The notes: generated by a model from the sequence alone, not told the origin. A DNA stretch of 64,000 bases from Sandaracinaceae bacterium (GCA_020633075.1 JACKEI010000006.1:1-64000), one strand, 5' to 3'. Numbered from the stretch's first letter, positions 11,001 to 19,240 are shown. Made by a program: numbers and translations.

Positions 11001-14000
11001 CGCGCTTCCCGCAGCTGCAGCCGGAGCGCTCGCGGCGGGCAGGCTCGCGCCCATGTACGCCACGATCTCGCCCAGCGTGCGCAGCTTGGCCATCTCTCCC
11101 GCGTCCACGTCCGGCAGCCCCGGCTCACGCTCGCGCATGGTGCTCAGGATCTCCACGCGCTTGATCGAGTCCACCCCCAGGTCCGCCTCGAGGTCCATCT
11201 CGAGCCCCAGCATCTCCGTCGGGTAGCCCGTCTTCTCCGCCACCACCTGCAGCATCAGCGCGTTCAGGTCGCGGCCCGGCGCAGCCGCCGCAGACGGCGC
11301 GCTCGCCGCCGTGGAAGGCGCGCTTCCCGCAGCTGCAGCCGGAGCGCTCGCGGCGGGCAGGCTCGCGCCCATGTACGCCACGATCTCGCCCAGCGTGCGC
11401 AGCTTGGCCATCTCTCCCGCGTCCACGTCCGGCAGCCCCGGCTCACGCTCACGCATGGTGCTCAGGATCTCCACGCGCTTGATCGAGTCCACCCCCAGGT
11501 CCGCCTCGAGGTCCATCTCCAGGCCCAGCATCTCCTCGGGGTAGCCGGTCTTGTCGGCCACCACCTGCAGCATCAGCGCGCGCAGGTCGCGGCCGGGCTT
11601 GGCGGCCGGTGTGGGCTGCGCCGCGCTCTTGGCTGGAGCGGGCTGCGCGGGCGCCACGACGGGCTTCACGGGCACAGGCGTGGCGGCTGGCGTGACAGCA
11701 GCTTGGGTCACCGGCCGAGGCGCGACGGCCGCAGGCGCGGCGGGAGCTTGCGCGACGGGCGCCGCAACGACCGGTGCGAGCTGCGCGGACGTGCTCGGAG
11801 CGGCGGCCACGGGCGCCGCATGGGGCACGGGGGCGTACAGCGCTGGCGCAGCCGCGGCAACCACGGGCGCAGCGGCCAAGGCACCCACCCCCGCGAGGGA
11901 GGTCATGCCAAAGACCGAGGCCTGCGCAGACTGCAGGAACGCGGCGTGCGACTGCGACATGGCCGACGCGAACGCCGCGTGTGCGTCCGCGGTCTGCTGC
12001 TGGATGGCCGCGTAGGCCGCGAGCCACTCGGACGCGGCCGCGGGCTGCGTCGCAACGGGCTGCGCCACCGCGGGCGCGGGCGTGGGCGCCGGGGGCGGGG
12101 GCGGGGCGAGAGGCGTGGGCATCGGGAGCGGCTCCGGATAGGGCACGGTGATGGCTGGGCGCGCGGGGGCCGCGGCAGCCGGCGCAGGCGCGGGAGACGC
12201 GTGCGACGACACGGCAGCCGCCGGACGGCCCGCGCTGGGCGCGGCGGCGACGGGAGCCACGGCGACAGGCGCTGGCACTGGCTCCGGGTTGGGCTTGGGC
12301 AGCGCGGCAGCGCCGCCGGGCGGCGGGTACGGCTTGTCGTAGTTCGCGCCGTTGAGCTTGAGCGCCATCTTCGGCTTGATGCGTGCGCGCGGGTCCTCGG
12401 CCACACGCAGCCCTGCCGAGAGGGGCGCGAGCGACATGGGCACGCCCGCCGCGACCAGCTTGGCGAGCGCGACGAAGAGCGCCTCTTCGCCGTCCTTGCC
12501 CTTGCGGTCGAGCGCGATGGCGCTGTGCGCCACGTCGCCGAGGATGCGGCCGACGAGACCCGTGAGCACGGACCCTGGCCCGACCTCCACGAAGGTGCGG
12601 CAGCCAGCCGCGTGCATGGCGCGAACCTGCTCGACGAAGCGCACGGGCTCCGCGATCTGCTGTCCGAGGATGCCACGCGCCACCGAGGGGTCCGCCGGGT
12701 AGGGAGCGGCCTCCGAGTTGGCGTACACGGGCACGCTCGGCGCGCTGAACGCGATGTCCGCCAAGAAGGCCTTGAACGGCACCGTCGAGGCGGACACGAC
12801 CTTGCTGTGGAAGGCGGTCGCCACCGAGAGGCGCGTCGCGCGGAGCCCGTCGGCCTTGAGCTTGGCCTCCACGGCGTCGATGGCGGCGGTCGGCCCCGAG
12901 AGCACCACCTGCTCCGGCGCGTTGTGGTTGGCCACGACGACGTCCTCACCGTAGGCCTCGAGCTTGGGGCGCAGCACCTCGACCGTGGCGCTGACTGCCA
13001 GCATGGAGCCAGGGGTCTGCGCCGCGTCGCGCATGAGCTCGCCACGCTTGCGGGCGATGCGCAGCGCGTCGTCTTCTGCGATGGCCCCGGCCGCGGCGAG
13101 GGCCATGACCTCGCCGAAGCTGTGACCGCCGACAGCCGCCGGCGTGACGCCCAGCGCCTTCAGGAGCCGCAACAGACCCAGGCTGTGCGTGCCGATGGCC
13201 GGCTGCGCCCACTCGGTGGCCGTGAGCTTCGCGGCCGCGGCCTGCTGCTCCTCGGCGGTGAACTGCGAACGCGGGAAGACCACGTCGTGCAGCGCGTCGC
13301 TGGCGAGCGCGAGGCTGGCGGCGCTGTCCCAGGCGCTGCGCACCTCTTCGAACGCGATGGCCTGCTCGCGGCCCATCTCGATGTACTGGCTGCCCTGGCC
13401 CGGGAAGAGCAGCGCGACGCCGCCCTCGTGCGCGCCCACGCCGAACGACACGCCGCCCGGACGGTCGCTCGCTGCGCCCTTGTCGGCCAGCTCGGCGCCC
13501 TGGCGCAGCTTGGCCACCAGCTCGGCTTCGCTCTTGGCGACCACGGCCACCCGCGCGCCCGACGCCGCCTGCGCTGCGTCGAAGCTCAGCTGCGACGCCT
13601 GCGCGACGAACGCGAGCAGGCCCGGCTCGTCGCAGGCCTCGACCTCGCTCGCGAGCGCTCGGCACTTGGCGGCCACGTCCGCCGCGCTGCCGCCCGTCAC
13701 CACCACCAGCTCGCTGGTGTAGGCCCGCGTGCGGTCCTGACGGGCGCCGGCGCCGGTGTACTCCTCCATGGCGATGTGGAAGTTGCTCCCACCGAAGCCG
13801 AAGGAGCTGACGGACGCGCGCCGGGGGTGATCCGAGCCACGCACCCACGGGCGCGCCTTGGTGGGGAGATAGAAGGCGCTCTCCTCGAGGTGCAGCTTGG
13901 GATTGGGTGCATCCACCTTGGTGGTGGGCGGGATGACCTTGTGGTGCAGCGCCAGCACGGCCTTCACGAGACCCGCAGCCCCGGCGGCGGCCTTGGTGTG

Positions 14001-15149
14001 ACCGATCTGCGACTTGACGGAGCCGAGCGCGCACCACTGCCGGTCCTCACGGCCGGACTCGTTCCAGACGGTGTCGAGACCGCCGAACTCCGCGGCGTCG
14101 CCCGCCTTGGTGCCCGTGCCGTGCGCCTCCACCAGCTCGACCGTCTCGGGACCGTAGCCGGCCAGGTCGTACGCGCGGCGCAGCGCGCGGGCCTGCCCCT
14201 CGGGGACGGGCGCGTAGACGCTCTTGCTGCGTCCGTCGCTGGACGTGCCGACGCCCGTGATCACGGCGTACACGCGGTCGCCGTCGCGCTCGGCGTCCGC
14301 CAGGCGCTTGAGGGCCACCATGGCGATGCCCTCGCCCAGCATGGTTCCGTCCGCCTGATCCGAGAATGGGCGGCAGTCTCCCGAGGGGCTCAGCGCGGGC
14401 GTCTTGCTGAAGCACATGTACATGAAGATGTCGTTCATGGTGTCGGCGCCGCCCGCGATGGCGAGGTCGCTGTCACCCAAGCGGAGCTCGTTCACGGCCA
14501 TGGACAGAGCCGAGAAGGTGCTGGCGCAAGCCGCGTCCGTGACGCAGTTGGTGCCGTGCAGGTCCAGGCGGTTGGCGATGCGCCCCGCCACGACGTTGCC
14601 CAGCACGCCCGGGAAGGTGCTCTCCTGCCAGGGGGTGTACTCCGCCGAGATGCGCGCGCACACGTCGTCGACCTTGCTCTCGGGCAGGCCCGCCTCGCGC
14701 AGCGCCTTGACCCACACGGGCCGCTGCAGGCGGCTGACCATGGAGCCCAGCAGCTCTTGCGCCGACGTGACGCCGAGCATGATGCTCATCTTCTCGCGGT
14801 CCATGCTCTGGAACTGCCCGCGCGAGGCGTCTTCCAGCACCTGCTTGGCCACGATGAGCGCCAAGAGCTGGTTGGTGTCGGTGGCCGGCACGATGTTCGG
14901 CGGCACGCCCCACGCCATGGGGTCGAAGTCCACGTCCGGGAGGAACGCTCCGCGCTTGGCGTAGGTCTTGTCCGGCTTGCTCGGGTCGGGGTCGTAGTAG
15001 TCCTCGATCAACCAGTGCGACGCGGGCACGTCGGTGATGAGGTCCTTCCCCGAGAGGATGTCACGCCAGAAGCCGTCAGCGCTGATGGAGCCGGGCATCA
15101 GCGAGCTGACGCCGACGATCGCAATGGGACACGAGTTGGTCTTGGTCAT
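8016..15149 (-). CDS. pfa2: Pfa2: PUFA synthase subunit KS-MAT-4xACP-KR-DH
   Basis: Iterative PUFA synthase subunit, about 2377 aa. KS (about 1-450) has its Cys in DAACASTF near 205, then HGTGTKAGD and GHTKAAAG. The malonyl-CoA acyltransferase (about 570-880) has PGQGSQY and GHSFGE. After an Ala/Pro linker come four tandem ACPs (about 1180-1580), each with the 4'-phosphopantetheine serine in LGVDSIKR. The ketoreductase (about 1820-2080) shows GGARGVT and YAMAN. A PKS-type dehydratase (LDHHRVKG, LLDGGLQ) ends the protein. The frame stays open upstream to 15521, but that stretch lies inside pfa1 and is not protein-like. The start MTKTNSCPIAIVG at 15149, 5 bases after the pfa1 stop, fits KS family starts and operon spacing. 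The ACPs need a phosphopantetheinyl transferase, which is not in this window. Confidence 0.95.
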   Translation of the reverse strand: MTKTNSCPIAIVGVSSLMPGSISADGFWRDILSGKDLITDVPASHWLIEDYYDPDPSKPDKTYAKRGAFLPDVDFDPMAWGVPPNIVPATDTNQLLALIVAKQVLEDASRGQFQSMDREKMSIMLGVTSAQELLGSMVSRLQRPVWVKALREAGLPESKVDDVCARISAEYTPWQESTFPGVLGNVVAGRIANRLDLHGTNCVTDAACASTFSALSMAVNELRLGDSDLAIAGGADTMNDIFMYMCFSKTPALSPSGDCRPFSDQADGTMLGEGIAMVALKRLADAERDGDRVYAVITGVGTSSDGRSKSVYAPVPEGQARALRRAYDLAGYGPETVELVEAHGTGTKAGDAAEFGGLDTVWNESGREDRQWCALGSVKSQIGHTKAAAGAAGLVKAVLALHHKVIPPTTKVDAPNPKLHLEESAFYLPTKARPWVRGSDHPRRASVSSFGFGGSNFHIAMEEYTGAGARQDRTRAYTSELVVVTGGSAADVAAKCRALASEVEACDEPGLLAFVAQASQLSFDAAQAASGARVAVVAKSEAELVAKLRQGAELADKGAASDRPGGVSFGVGAHEGGVALLFPGQGSQYIEMGREQAIAFEEVRSAWDSAASLALASDALHDVVFPRSQFTAEEQQAAAAKLTATEWAQPAIGTHSLGLLRLLKALGVTPAAVGGHSFGEVMALAAAGAIAEDDALRIARKRGELMRDAAQTPGSMLAVSATVEVLRPKLEAYGEDVVVANHNAPEQVVLSGPTAAIDAVEAKLKADGLRATRLSVATAFHSKVVSASTVPFKAFLADIAFSAPSVPVYANSEAAPYPADPSVARGILGQQIAEPVRFVEQVRAMHAAGCRTFVEVGPGSVLTGLVGRILGDVAHSAIALDRKGKDGEEALFVALAKLVAAGVPMSLAPLSAGLRVAEDPRARIKPKMALKLNGANYDKPYPPPGGAAALPKPNPEPVPAPVAVAPVAAAPSAGRPAAAVSSHASPAPAPAAAAPARPAITVPYPEPLPMPTPLAPPPPPAPTPAPAVAQPVATQPAAASEWLAAYAAIQQQTADAHAAFASAMSQSHAAFLQSAQASVFGMTSLAGVGALAAAPVVAAAAPALYAPVPHAAPVAAAPSTSAQLAPVVAAPVAQAPAAPAAVAPRPVTQAAVTPAATPVPVKPVVAPAQPAPAKSAAQPTPAAKPGRDLRALMLQVVADKTGYPEEMLGLEMDLEADLGVDSIKRVEILSTMREREPGLPDVDAGEMAKLRTLGEIVAYMGASLPAASAPAAAAGSAPSTAASAPSAAAAPGRDLNALMLQVVAEKTGYPTEMLGLEMDLEADLGVDSIKRVEILSTMREREPGLPDVDAGEMAKLRTLGEIVAYMGASLPAASAPAAAAGSAPSTAASAPSAAAAPGRDLNALMLQVVAEKTGYPTEMLGLEMDLEADLGVDSIKRVEILSTMREREPGLPDVDAGEMAKLRTLGEIVAYMGASLPAASAPAAAAGSAPSTAASAPSAAAAPGRDLNALMLQVVAEKTGYPTEMLGLEMDLEADLGVDSIKRVEILSTMREREPGLPDVDAGEMAKLRTLGEIVAYMNGGVAPAAPAAEATDTQGSSAAPANTPVAASAPPTAALGRFPLRLVGAPALGFSLPGIHRLQCLAIVSDGAGVAEALAAQLALQNVRAQVVSRASELPGNVDGVVFLGGLRELADVDAALAVQREAFMAAKALASRANQSPVVFVTVQDTGGDFGLSGSSRAWLGGLPGLVKTAALEWPQVGARAIDLARGELDAQAIAVALGNELLAGGLELEVALDPSAAEPRRTLESYREALPSDVDQTPRLGPTDVVLASGGARGVTARTLVALAAKTCARFVLLGRSPLTEEPACVQGLSADADLKRALLADAKARGEAVTPAGLGQRVASIRGAREVRETVADIEAAGGLARYVAVDVLDEAGVANALESVRAEWGPVTAVVHGAGLLADKRIEDKTVEQFERVFRTKVDGLRVLLAATRRDPLAVLVMFSSVAGRCGNQGQCDYAMANETLNKVAALEKLRRGGDLSVKSLNWGPWEGGMVTPELKAHFDALGVPLIPLEVGAQMLVDELRVSTPTDNVEIVLGGAPRPESLLDAGGVERERVFDLRVHRSTHAYLDHHRVKGSAVVPVVLVLEWFARAARAVCPELLFVGCRDVKVLKGITLPGFDSEGDRFEIHARKLSNGEGALYALELRSAAGTRHYSATAVLEPVRPTPQPLKAPPQGLGPIRASVYSEDGSGVLFHGEDFRVVRDLQVGTDGLSASLVGTHEKAWLPDAWQTDPALLDGGLQLALLWTEHTLGRASLPTGLGALHVYKPGAPAGELRATLHARSATGARAVTDVSFVDAGGELVASLEGVETHVLP
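10416..11599 (-). repeat. Four near-identical 318-bp tandem repeats encoding ACP domains
   Basis: The phosphopantetheine-serine region recurs at 10521, 10839, 11157 and 11475, an exact 318-bp period. The three downstream copies (10416-about 11280 region) are almost base-identical, including their Ala/Ser/Pro linkers. The copy closest to the gene start (11475-11599) differs at scattered bases. This indicates recent duplication or gene conversion. Each unit encodes one acyl carrier protein plus linker of the pfa2 product. Confidence 0.95.
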
Positions 15150-15154
15150 GGGGA

Positions 15155-16777
15155 TCACGCGAGGGGACGGGGGGAGAAGTCGAAGGCGGCCGCGGGCATG
15201 GGCACGCCGTAGGTTCGGAGCTGCTGGGCGCGCGTGACGACGGCGGCACCCTCCAGCAGGTTGAGCGCGATCTGCACCGCGTCGCGGGCCTCGGGCGCTT
15301 CCAAGAAGCTGCCGCGCACCCAGTCGTTGAAGGCGCCCTGCGCGGGGCCGCACCAGATCTGGTAGTCCATGCGGCGCGCTTCGTCGCCGACGATGGCCCA
15401 CTTGGACGAGAGCCCGAGGTACCAGCGGAAGACCAGCGCCATCTTGTGCTTGGGCTCGCGCTCGGCGCGCGCCACCTCGGCAGGGTTGCGCGTGAGGAAG
15501 AAGTCGCGCGTGCCCTGCCACACGTCCTGCCAGGGCTGCCCCAGGATCTGCTTCTCGAGGGGCCCGCGCACGCTGTCCGGGAGGGACTCGAGGCTGTCGT
15601 GGCGCGTGTAGATCTCGTAGAGCTTGAGCGCGCGCGGCCCGAAGAGAGTGCCCCGCTTGAGCACCTGCACCTTCACTCCGAGCTCGAACATGTCTGCCGA
15701 GGGCGCCATGATGACGTCGCCCATGGTGGCCTGCGCCAGCAGCTGCTTGCCGTAGTCACACAGCCCGCCCTGCAGCGAGCCCTGGTTCACCGAGCCAGTG
15801 AGGACGTACGCGGCGCCGAGCGCAAAGGCGGCCGCCACGGCCGAGGGGGTGCCGAGGCCACCCGCCGCCCCGACGCGGATGGGGCGCGTGTAGCCGTGCT
15901 CGCGCGTGAGGTCGTCGCGCAGCCGCATGATCACCGGAAAGACCGCCGTGAGCGTCTGGTTGTCCGTGTGGCCGCCCGAGTCGGCCTCCATGGTGATGTC
16001 TTCGGCTACGGGCACGAGGGCCGCGAGCTCCGCCTCTTCGCGGGTGAGCTGCCCCTTCGCGACGAGGGCGTCCAAGATGGCCTGCGGGGCCGGCATCAGG
16101 AAGCGACGCGCGGTCTCCGGCCGGCTGATCTTCGCGAACACGAAGTTCTGCCGCTCGATGCGGCCGTCTGAGCCGCGCCGGAGGCCGGTGCAGGCGTAGC
16201 GCACGATGGGCTCGGTCAGGCCCATGTAGGCCGAGGCGGACACCCGCCGCACGCCGCGCTGGATGTACAGCTCGGCGATGGACTCCTCGAGATCCGGCTC
16301 GTTGGGCGAGTGGATGAGGTTCATGCCCCAGGGCAGGCGCTCACCGAGGCGCACCGTGAGGGTGTCCAGCGCCTGCTCCACGCGGGGCCGAGTGAGACCG
16401 GCGGAGCCGAAGAAGCCGAGCATGCCGTTCTCCGCCATCGCGATGACCAGCTCGGTCGTGGCGATGCCGTTGGCCATGGCGCCCGCGATGTACGCGAAGC
16501 GCGTGCCGTGCACCTCGTTGAAGCCGCGGTCGCCCAGCCACTCCGGATAGAGCGCGGGCAGCGAACCCAGCAGAGGGTAGGTCGGGTGCCCGTTGAGCTC
16601 GCGCGTCGAGAGCGCGTCTCCGTCGAGCGCGACGCCCACGGTGCCGGTGACGGGGTGACGCAGGATGAACGCAGGGCGACGGACGGCGTGCGCGGCCGCG
16701 ACGAGCGCGGAGGCCTCGAACGCCGGGGGGGTGGACGTCCGTACGGCCCCGAGGGGGATCAGATCGGCGACGGTCAT
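15155..16777 (-). CDS. pfa1: Pfa1 (PfaD-type): FMN-dependent enoyl reductase of PUFA synthase
   Basis: Trans-acting enoyl reductase of the PfaD/2-nitropropane-dioxygenase-like TIM-barrel family, about 540 aa, first gene of the pfa operon. It reduces the enoyl-ACP intermediates in those cycles that give saturated positions. The PfaD-type motif GFFGSAGLTRP lies near 120, and the flavin phosphate region GAAGGLGTPSAVAAA with GSVNQGS lies around residues 310-340. I start it at MTVADLIPLG (16777), which has CGGAGC just upstream. A longer start at 16813 is possible but adds an atypical Cys-rich stretch. The stop lies 5 bp before pfa2, so translation is probably coupled. Confidence 0.93.
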   Translation of the reverse strand: MTVADLIPLGAVRTSTPPAFEASALVAAAHAVRRPAFILRHPVTGTVGVALDGDALSTRELNGHPTYPLLGSLPALYPEWLGDRGFNEVHGTRFAYIAGAMANGIATTELVIAMAENGMLGFFGSAGLTRPRVEQALDTLTVRLGERLPWGMNLIHSPNEPDLEESIAELYIQRGVRRVSASAYMGLTEPIVRYACTGLRRGSDGRIERQNFVFAKISRPETARRFLMPAPQAILDALVAKGQLTREEAELAALVPVAEDITMEADSGGHTDNQTLTAVFPVIMRLRDDLTREHGYTRPIRVGAAGGLGTPSAVAAAFALGAAYVLTGSVNQGSLQGGLCDYGKQLLAQATMGDVIMAPSADMFELGVKVQVLKRGTLFGPRALKLYEIYTRHDSLESLPDSVRGPLEKQILGQPWQDVWQGTRDFFLTRNPAEVARAEREPKHKMALVFRWYLGLSSKWAIVGDEARRMDYQIWCGPAQGAFNDWVRGSFLEAPEARDAVQIALNLLEGAAVVTRAQQLRTYGVPMPAAAFDFSPRPLA

Positions 16778-16881
16778 GGAGCTCCGGAGCGCGGCGCACA
16801 TCGCACCACACAAGCGGATCTCGACTTAGCCCGAGTGGCCAAACGCATTTGTCACGGTTCGGTCATTTCGCGTATCAGGTG

Positions 16882-16895
16882 CGTAAATCGTTACG
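16882..16895. promoter_or_regulatory. Short inverted repeat in the pfa1/tetR intergenic region
   Basis: CGTAA-ATCG-TTACG is a 5+4+5 inverted repeat, 105 bp upstream of the chosen pfa1 start and about 115 bp upstream of the divergent tetR. The surroundings are AT-richer than the coding DNA, as expected of a promoter region. It could be a regulator site for the pfa operon. No clear -35/-10 pair was identified. Confidence 0.3.
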
Positions 16896-16967
16896 GAATT
16901 CGGCAATCGCGGGGCAGCAGGGTGTCGGTCTCGGGGAGCGTCGCCGAGATTCCTATCGCTCAGAAAA

Positions 16968-16985
16968 AAAGTGACTTGTCACTTT
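16968..16985. promoter_or_regulatory. Perfect 18-bp palindrome, probable TetR operator
   Basis: AAAGTGACTTGTCACTTT is a perfect inverted repeat (8 bp arms, 2-bp centre) just upstream of the TetR gene that starts at 17011. The symmetry continues imperfectly into A- and T-rich flanks. TetR-family repressors usually bind such sites next to their own gene. Autoregulation of the tetR-hydroxylase pair is the simplest reading. Control of the divergent pfa operon, whose start is 191 bp away, is also possible. Confidence 0.65.
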
Positions 16986-17010
16986 CTTTTCGGGACGCTA
17001 CCTTGTGCTC

Positions 17011-17733
17011 ATGAGTTCCCCTCTCTCCCCTCCCAGCCAGGCGCGCAGCATCGCGACGCGGGCACGCCTGCTCACCGCCGCCGTGGAGGCGCTCGTGGCG
17101 GAGGGCTATGCCGGCGCGTCCACGACCAACATCGCCAAGCGGGCGAAGGTGAGCCAGGGGGCGCTCTTCAAGCACTTCCCCAGCAAGCACGCGCTGCTCG
17201 GGGAGGCGCTGCAGCAGCTGTTCACGGAGCTGGTGGAGGAGTTCCGCCACAAGCTCGCGCGCGACCAGCGGGCCGACCGCCTCGGCGCCGCCATCGGCAT
17301 CCTCTGGCAGATCTTCTGCTCGCCCACCCTGCAGGCCGCGTTCGAGCTCTACCTGGCGGCGCGCACGGACAAGGAGCTGACGCGCATCGTGACCCCCGTC
17401 CTCGCGGCGCATCGCCAGAACCTGCTGGCCGAAGCGCGCGCGCTCTTCCCCGACGCGGCCGGACACAACCCCGACTTCGACGCGATGATCCTCAGCATCA
17501 TGAACATGATGCAGGGCGCGGCCCTCGCCGCGAGCGTCATCCCCACGCAAGAGGACAGCGTGCGCGAGCTGGCGCTGATCGAGCGCATCGCGCGGCAGGA
17601 GCTGACGCGCGGCTTGCTGGCCGCGAGCGAGGCGGAGTCCAGCGGCGGCGCCCCCGCCCGAGCGAGATCTGCCGGCACACCCAAGTCGACCACCCAAGGC
17701 CCCTCGAGCGGCCTCGCCAAAGGAAGCGCGTGA
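17011..17733 (+). CDS. TetR/AcrR family transcriptional regulator
   Basis: TetR-family repressor, about 240 aa. The N-terminal helix-turn-helix is clear: ARLLTAAVEALVAEGYAG, TTNIAKRAKVSQGALFKHF, then PSKHALL. The C-terminal ligand-binding domain is not assignable to a known effector. ATG at 17011 is chosen; a GTG two codons earlier (17005) is an alternative. The stop TGA overlaps the ATG of the next gene by one base (TGATG), so regulator and enzyme are translationally coupled. A perfect palindrome at 16968-16985 is its likely operator. The gene is divergent from the pfa operon, and a fatty acid or derived lipid is a plausible inducer (inferred). Confidence 0.9.
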   Translation: MSSPLSPPSQARSIATRARLLTAAVEALVAEGYAGASTTNIAKRAKVSQGALFKHFPSKHALLGEALQQLFTELVEEFRHKLARDQRADRLGAAIGILWQIFCSPTLQAAFELYLAARTDKELTRIVTPVLAAHRQNLLAEARALFPDAAGHNPDFDAMILSIMNMMQGAALAASVIPTQEDSVRELALIERIARQELTRGLLAASEAESSGGAPARARSAGTPKSTTQGPSSGLAKGSA

Positions 17734-18665
17734 TGCAGCCCATCTTCTACGTGATCCCCTTCTTCATCGTCTCCATGCTGGTGGAGTGGCGCCTCTTGGT
17801 GCACCGCCAGCGCGAGGACGCCGAGAGCGGCCTGGTGGGCTACACCGGCAAGGACAGCGCGGCTTCCATCAGCATGGGCTTCGGCATGCTGCTGGTGAAC
17901 GCGGTCGCCAAGATCGCGGCGCTGGCGCTCTACGCGCTGCTGTACGAGTTCCGGGTGTTCGACATCCCCTTCACGTGGTGGGGCGTGGTGCTGCTCATCG
18001 TGGCGGAGGACTTCTGCTACTACTGGTTCCACCGCAGCCACCACGAGGTGCGCATGCTGTGGGCGGCGCACGTCAACCACCACTCGTCCACGCACTACAA
18101 CCTCTCCACCGCGCTCCGGCAGTCGTGGACCACGCCCATCACGGGGCCCCTGTTCTGGGCGCCGCTGCCCCTGCTGGGCTTCAGCGTGGAGATGGTGGTC
18201 CTGGCTCAGACCATCAGCCTGGTCTACCAGTACTGGATCCACACGGAGCTGATCGGCTCGATGGGCTGGTTCGAGCGCGTGTTCAACTCGCCCTCGCACC
18301 ACCGCGTGCACCACGGTCGCAACGCCCTCTACCTGGACCGCAACCACGGCGGCATCCTGATCATCTGGGACAAGCTCTTCGGCACCTTCCAGGCGGAGCT
18401 GCCCGACGAGAAGGTGGACTACGGGCTGACCACCAACATCGAGACCTACAACCTGCTGCGCATCGCGTTCCACGAGTGGGCCGCGATCTTTCGAGACGCG
18501 GCGCGGGCCAAGACGCTGCGCGGCAAGCTGGGTGCGTTCTTCATGCCGCCCGGCTGGAACGAGGAGGGCACTGGGCGCACGGCCAAGGTGATGCGCGACG
18601 AGGCCCAGGCTGCGCGCGGTGTCCCGCGAGCGGCCGTCGCGACGGGAGCGCTGGCGAAGGCCTGA
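17733..18665 (+). CDS. Fatty acid hydroxylase/sterol desaturase family membrane enzyme
   Basis: Integral-membrane diiron oxygenase, 310 aa. It opens with a hydrophobic segment (IFYVIPFFIVSMLV). The family's histidine clusters are present: FHRSHH, AHVNHHSS and, later, SPSHHRVHHG. Several further membrane segments lie between 45 and 180. Members hydroxylate or desaturate sterols, fatty acids, carotenoids or alkylglycerols using O2; the substrate here cannot be read from the sequence. The gene overlaps its TetR regulator by one base. Its position beside the PUFA synthase suggests a lipid substrate, but that is inference. Confidence in the family is high, in the substrate low. Confidence 0.9.
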   Translation: MQPIFYVIPFFIVSMLVEWRLLVHRQREDAESGLVGYTGKDSAASISMGFGMLLVNAVAKIAALALYALLYEFRVFDIPFTWWGVVLLIVAEDFCYYWFHRSHHEVRMLWAAHVNHHSSTHYNLSTALRQSWTTPITGPLFWAPLPLLGFSVEMVVLAQTISLVYQYWIHTELIGSMGWFERVFNSPSHHRVHHGRNALYLDRNHGGILIIWDKLFGTFQAELPDEKVDYGLTTNIETYNLLRIAFHEWAAIFRDAARAKTLRGKLGAFFMPPGWNEEGTGRTAKVMRDEAQAARGVPRAAVATGALAKA

Positions 18666-18763
18666 GGCGCGCGGCAGGGCGAGAGCCCGATCCAGAGAGC
18701 GCGGAACAGAGAGCGCGGACCAGCCAGTGTGCCCGGCGACCCGCATGCGTGCCCTCGAGGGCG

Positions 18764-19240
18764 TCAGCCCACGTCGCGGTAAGCGCCGTCGTAGTAGAGC
18801 AGCGGGCGCTTGTCTTGGACGTGCGCGGCCTCCACGAAGCCGATGTAGATGGTGTGGCTGCCGTGGTCGTAGCTGGACTCCACGCGACACTCCAGGTTGA
18901 CGAGCGCGCCGTCGATGACGGGCACACCGCCCTCCCCCGCGTGCCACGCCACGTGGTCGAAGCGCGAGTCCTCGAGCTTGGACGACGCGAAGACTGCGCT
19001 GACGTCCTGCTGGTCGGAGGCGAGGACGTTGACCGTGAAGCGCCCTCCCTCGGCGATGACGCCGTTGGTGCGCGACGAGCGGTTGGCGCAGATCAGGACG
19101 AGGGGCGGCTCGGCCGAGACGCTGGAGAATGCTGACACCGTCATGCCGTGCTGCTGCTCGCCGCTCTTGGCGGTGACCACCGTGACCCCGCTCGCCCAGC
19201 GCCGGAGCCCTTGCTTGAAGACTTCCGCATCGACCGCCAT
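18764..19240 (-). CDS. Flavin reductase domain protein (HpaC/HsaB-like)
   Basis: FMN-binding split-barrel flavin reductase, 158 aa, the usual size for the small reductase of two-component flavin monooxygenases. Conserved segments are seen: FKQGLRRWASGVTVVTA at the start, GMTVSAFSSVSAEPPLVLIC, and FTVNVLASDQQDVSAVFAS. ATG at 19240 is preferred over GTG at 19249 because GGAG lies eight bases upstream of the ATG. No monooxygenase partner is adjacent. A KstR-like palindrome lies about 48 bp upstream. HsaB of steroid degradation belongs to this family, but a role in steroid metabolism is only a suggestion. Confidence 0.85.
   Translation of the reverse strand: MAVDAEVFKQGLRRWASGVTVVTAKSGEQQHGMTVSAFSSVSAEPPLVLICANRSSRTNGVIAEGGRFTVNVLASDQQDVSAVFASSKLEDSRFDHVAWHAGEGGVPVIDGALVNLECRVESSYDHGSHTIYIGFVEAAHVQDKRPLLYYDGAYRDVG

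Noticed and set aside
10416..11599. Regular repeats as a CRISPR array
   Set aside because: The 318-bp units are coding and in frame, with ACP motifs; there are no short repeats with unique spacers.
7956..15212. 2418-aa plus-strand open frame across the pfa2 gene
   Set aside because: Antisense shadow of pfa2 in a very GC-rich genome; its repeats simply mirror the ACP repeats and it shows no domain.
15150..15521. Upstream extension of pfa2 to 15521
   Set aside because: Lies inside pfa1, has no protein-like composition, and the KS start is at 15149.
16971..17010. Extension of the hydroxylase open frame upstream to 16971
   Set aside because: It runs through the TetR gene in another frame; the overlapping TGATG start at 17733 fits the family.
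18693..18719. 13-bp direct repeat (CAGAGAGCGCGGA twice) after the hydroxylase gene
   Set aside because: Too short and isolated to be assigned a role.
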